Shown here: positions 51,878 through 53,864 of the stretch, in pieces | Layout: every line of letters starts with the position of its first letter | Position numbering within the stretch: the stretch's first letter is position 1 | Assembly: GCA_017396665.1 (NCBI GenBank) | Contig: JAFQLH010000066.1 | Span: forward strand, 1 to 53,864 | Origin: Oscillospiraceae bacterium | GTDB lineage: Bacteria; Bacillota; Clostridia; Oscillospirales; Ruminococcaceae | DNA: 53,864 bases | Direction of reading: 5' to 3' | The notes under the pieces: generated by a model | The model's database searches: none | What the model was told of the DNA's origin: nothing | Seen by the model: only the letters and a program-made list of their open reading frames with translations | Made by a program: the position numbers and the translations under genes

Positions 51878-51906
51878 ATTATATCAAACGTATTTGCCGC
51901 AGTCAA
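51878..51906 (-). promoter_or_regulatory. SigA promoter of the cyclase-phosphatase operon
   Basis: On the minus strand TTGACT (51906-51901), 17-nt spacer, TATAAT (51883-51878). Confidence 0.78.
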
Positions 51907-51927
51907 TCGTAACAACGCCAAGCGTTA

Positions 51928-52542
51928 TTATTCCTCTATGACAAAATCAGCATTCTGAACAGGAGCACATTCTCTGACGTAATGACGCTCAGCAGGGAAG
52001 TACCGATTGTCATATTTAAGCTTAATTTGGTTGTCGTCGCCGATGTATCCGTCACGTCTTAAAACACGTGTAAGCCTTACTTCTTCAGGAATGTCAATGT
52101 ATATCATGTAGTCAAAAACTCCGCAAAGCTCTTTTCTCTGCAAGAATACACCCTCAATAATCACAATGCTGCCGACAGGTGCGTCAACCTCATAAAGATA
52201 GTAGCGGTCGTTGTCCTTGTCATATAGCTCAACCTTTTTAGAAATGCTGTTACCTTTTTTTATAGGGAATATAATTTCGTCCAGAAGATAATCATATCTC
52301 CACTGCAGTTTGTAATAGCACTCCCATTCTTCGTAATCACCGTTGTATCTTACTGACCTTGTGTGAATAAAATCATCAATGTGTAAAACTATTACGCTTA
52401 GCCCTTCACCTTTGAGCAAATCAGAAATACTTTGAGAAATAGTGCTCTTTCCCGCACCGCCAAGTCCGTCTATGCCGATGATTGTCGTTCTCTCAGCACT
52501 GCGAACTGATAATATTCTATCAGCAATATGTCTTATATCCAT
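51928..52542 (-). CDS. Uridine kinase-like P-loop nucleoside kinase
   Basis: A 204-residue P-loop kinase. Walker A GLGGAGKST (26-34) follows TIIGID; later HIDDFIH and GSIVIIEGVFLQR resemble the substrate and Walker B regions of uridine kinase and phosphoribulokinase-like proteins. It differs enough from Udk that the substrate is uncertain. SD GGAGG, ATG 52542. A TATAAT box (minus strand, 52573-52568) lies upstream. Confidence 0.8.
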   Translation of the reverse strand: MDIRHIADRILSVRSAERTTIIGIDGLGGAGKSTISQSISDLLKGEGLSVIVLHIDDFIHTRSVRYNGDYEEWECYYKLQWRYDYLLDEIIFPIKKGNSISKKVELYDKDNDRYYLYEVDAPVGSIVIIEGVFLQRKELCGVFDYMIYIDIPEEVRLTRVLRRDGYIGDDNQIKLKYDNRYFPAERHYVRECAPVQNADFVIEE

Positions 52543-52619
52543 AAATGCCTCCGATTTCGTTTTTTACATTATACCACGCAACAAAACAAAATACAATCTC
52601 AAAACACTCTATTATAATA

Positions 52620-52652
52620 TAAAGCACTCCCGATAGAAACCGGAAGTGCCTC
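52620..52652 (-). terminator. Intrinsic terminator after sleB
   Basis: Stem GCACT.CCG/CGG.AGTGC with one mismatch and 8-nt loop; T-rich on the minus strand. Confidence 0.65.
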
Positions 52653-52663
52653 TTCTGTATCAA

Positions 52664-53341
52664 TTATGAGCAGAACCTGTGCCCGCCAATGGTTTTTATA
52701 ATAGGTCTCGAGTGAATAAACCTGTCATTTGTCTTTGCAGGGTTATAATAGTATATCGCACCGCCCGAAGGGTCCCATCCGTTGAGTGCATCTCTCGCAG
52801 CATTATATGCCGAATCTGAAATGGGCTGATTGAATTGTCCGTCGGTTATTGCCGTAAATGCTCCCTTCTGATAAATTACTCCCGATAAAGTGTCAGGAAA
52901 GGAAGGGTGTTCTATCCTGTTCAGTACAACAGCGCCAACAGCAACCTGCCCCTCGTAAGGCTCACCTCTTGCCTCAGCAGAGATAATTCTCGCAAGTAAA
53001 TATACATTGGATTCAGTAGCCGCAGGAACACTTCCGATGCTTATGCCCATCGCCGCAAGTGTCTGCGGACCCGCAATACCTGTCTGACTGATGCCCTTGA
53101 GCTTCTGAAATTTCTTTACCGCAGCCGTCGTCTCTTCACCGTAATATCCCGTCACATCACCGTTATATAATCCCCAGTCAATGAGGAACTGCTGGATTGC
53201 CCTGACCTCAGCACCCCTTGAACCCATCTGAGATACGGAGGGTGTTGCCTTGCTGCTGTCATTTATAATGTATAAAGCAGAGAAAAACATCACACAGCCT
53301 GAAAGTATAAGTGCAAATGTAAGCACCCTTTGTCTTGTCAT
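52664..53341 (-). CDS. sleB: Spore cortex-lytic enzyme SleB
   Basis: 225 residues. N-terminal membrane/signal segment (about 7-25), a peptidoglycan-binding domain (about 40-95, GSRGAEVRAIQQFLIDWGLYNG), and a hydrolase-2 domain (about 113-225, LLARIISAEARGEPYEGQVAVGAVVLNR) whose Glu in SAEARGE is the likely catalytic residue. It degrades the muramic-delta-lactam cortex during germination. ypeB, the usual partner after sleB in Bacillus, is absent downstream. Start: ATG 53341 with GAGGTG 6 nt upstream. A sigma-G-like promoter precedes it. Confidence 0.9.
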   Translation of the reverse strand: MTRQRVLTFALILSGCVMFFSALYIINDSSKATPSVSQMGSRGAEVRAIQQFLIDWGLYNGDVTGYYGEETTAAVKKFQKLKGISQTGIAGPQTLAAMGISIGSVPAATESNVYLLARIISAEARGEPYEGQVAVGAVVLNRIEHPSFPDTLSGVIYQKGAFTAITDGQFNQPISDSAYNAARDALNGWDPSGGAIYYYNPAKTNDRFIHSRPIIKTIGGHRFCS

Positions 53342-53362
53342 ATTAAACACCTCACTTGTGGT

Positions 53363-53391
53363 TATTATTACTTGTAATAGTCCGTTTATTC
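53363..53391 (-). promoter_or_regulatory. Candidate sigma-G promoter of sleB
   Basis: On the minus strand GAATA (53391-53387), 17-nt spacer, AATAATA (53369-53363). This resembles the forespore sigma-G pattern GMATR, about 18 nt, CATNMTA, with one -10 mismatch. sleB is sigma-G-dependent in Bacillus. Confidence 0.45.
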
Positions 53392-53514
53392 ATTAAAAAT
53401 AAAGAACAATATTACTGCTAAAGATACGGTGTGTGCATTTTGAACATAAAGTTATAAAGTTTATCGGGCTTTGCTGTAATAATGCGAAAATCGATTGATT
53501 ATGTCAAAAAAGTG

Positions 53515-53543
53515 TTGACTTTTCAGCCTGCAAATGATAAAAT
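53515..53543 (+). promoter_or_regulatory. rRNA operon promoter P1
   Basis: TTGACT (53515-53520), 17-nt spacer, TAAAAT (53538-53543). Confidence 0.75.
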
Positions 53544-53608
53544 GATAAAGTCGCTTGAGAGCGAGAAAGAAAATTTCGAGAATTTTGAAAAAACTTTTTG
53601 AAAAACAC

Positions 53609-53637
53609 TTGACAAGCTCAAAACGATGTGTTATAAT
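53609..53637 (+). promoter_or_regulatory. rRNA operon promoter P2
   Basis: TTGACA (53609-53614), 17-nt spacer, TATAAT (53632-53637): full consensus. It lies 94 bp after P1 and about 190 bp before 16S. Confidence 0.88.
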
Positions 53638-53667
53638 AAACAAGCTGACCTCAAGAGAGGGCAGTGA

Positions 53668-53830
53668 AAGCACCTTGAAAATTGAACAATCGAAAACACA
53701 AGAAAAAACCCTTGTAAAAATTACTTTGAGTAATTAAGAAGGTCAAGCATTAAGACCAAAAAATGAATGCAAGTCAGTATAGAAACTGAGCGAAAAAGGT
53801 ATTAACCGCTTAAGCGGATAATATACAAAC
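53668..53830 (+). other. Pre-16S leader with boxA-like antitermination signal
   Basis: AGCACCTTGAAAATT (53668-53682) resembles the boxA antitermination element of rRNA leaders. Further on, CCGCTTAAGCGG is self-complementary and probably part of the processing stem region. No ORF. Confidence 0.55.
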
Positions 53831-53864
53831 TTAATTAAGAGTTTGATCCTGGCTCAGGACGAAC
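53831..53864 (+). rRNA. 16S ribosomal RNA, 5' end (runs off the right edge)
   Basis: The universal 5' sequence AGAGTTTGATCCTGGCTCAG begins at 53838, which corresponds to E. coli position 8, placing the mature 5' end near 53831. Only about 34 nt are inside the window. Confidence 0.97.

Overview
The window is from a low-to-mid GC, spore-forming, anaerobic Firmicute, most likely Oscillospiraceae/Ruminococcaceae (Ruminococcus or [Eubacterium] siraeum type). Several things point the same way: a cohesin protein beside a dockerin protein, both with Ruminococcus-style architecture including Thr-rich linkers; a type III glutamine synthetase (GlnN); a clostridial-order Rnf complex (rnfCDGEAB) with apbE; a clostridial IspH-S1 ribosomal protein fusion; sporulation genes (cotJABC, sleB, tepA-ylzJ-ftsK); strong Shine-Dalgarno sequences; and heavy use of AGA for Arg. 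The genus is inference. No phage, insertion sequence or CRISPR array is visible. The right edge enters the 5' end of a 16S rRNA gene.

Layout. 1-968 (-): start of an aconitase. 1104-6387 (+): promoter, a 29-codon leader ORF, an intrinsic terminator, then ABC half-exporter, DUF1854 protein, ABC half-exporter. 6427-9835 (-): four overlapping genes, Lrp regulator, aminotransferase, ispE and a radical SAM protein. 10028-11119 (+): a lipoprotein. 11308-22512 (+): a long run of envelope, division and housekeeping genes: tepA, ylzJ-like, uppP, ftsK/spoIIIE, MBL hydrolase, DUF3006, RpiR regulator, HI0933-type flavoprotein, a cmk-plsC fusion and an ispH-rpsA fusion. 22664-29000 (+): class A PBP, THUMP methyltransferase, glnN and a small membrane protein, each with its own promoter or terminator signals. 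29062-30961: XRE regulator and a leucine-rich-repeat lipoprotein. 31007-32098 (-): cotJABC behind a sigma-E-like promoter. 32278-34729 (+): secG and rnr, followed by a 138-bp palindrome. 34900-37212 (-): phosphatase, membrane protein, RluA. 37392-43298 (+): apbE and the Rnf complex. 43349-47250: dockerin-bearing peptidoglycan hydrolase (-) and a divergent, sortase-anchored cohesin protein (+). 47310-50536 (+): queH, GNAT, lipoprotein, unknown membrane protein. 50611-53341 (-): tRNA-Lys, LMW phosphatase, cyclase, uridine-kinase-like protein and sleB. 53515-53864 (+): tandem rRNA promoters, leader and 16S start.

How the genes work together. Envelope building is the main theme: UppP (lipid carrier recycling), FtsK (chromosome segregation), class A PBP, PlsC (phospholipid), IspE and IspH (isoprenoid precursors), and SleB and CotJ (spore cortex and coat). 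Energy metabolism is represented by Rnf, whose RnfG and RnfD subunits would be flavinylated by the co-transcribed ApbE.

The two loci most worth a second look are the cohesin/dockerin pair, which suggests a peptidoglycan hydrolase docked on a sortase-anchored scaffold, and the leader-peptide/attenuator in front of the zinc-ribbon ABC exporter pair, which resembles bmrB-bmrCD regulation in Bacillus. Smaller finds are an internal start for free S1 inside the ispH-rpsA fusion, and a hairpin that bridges an over-long gap between the Shine-Dalgarno and the start codon of uppP.
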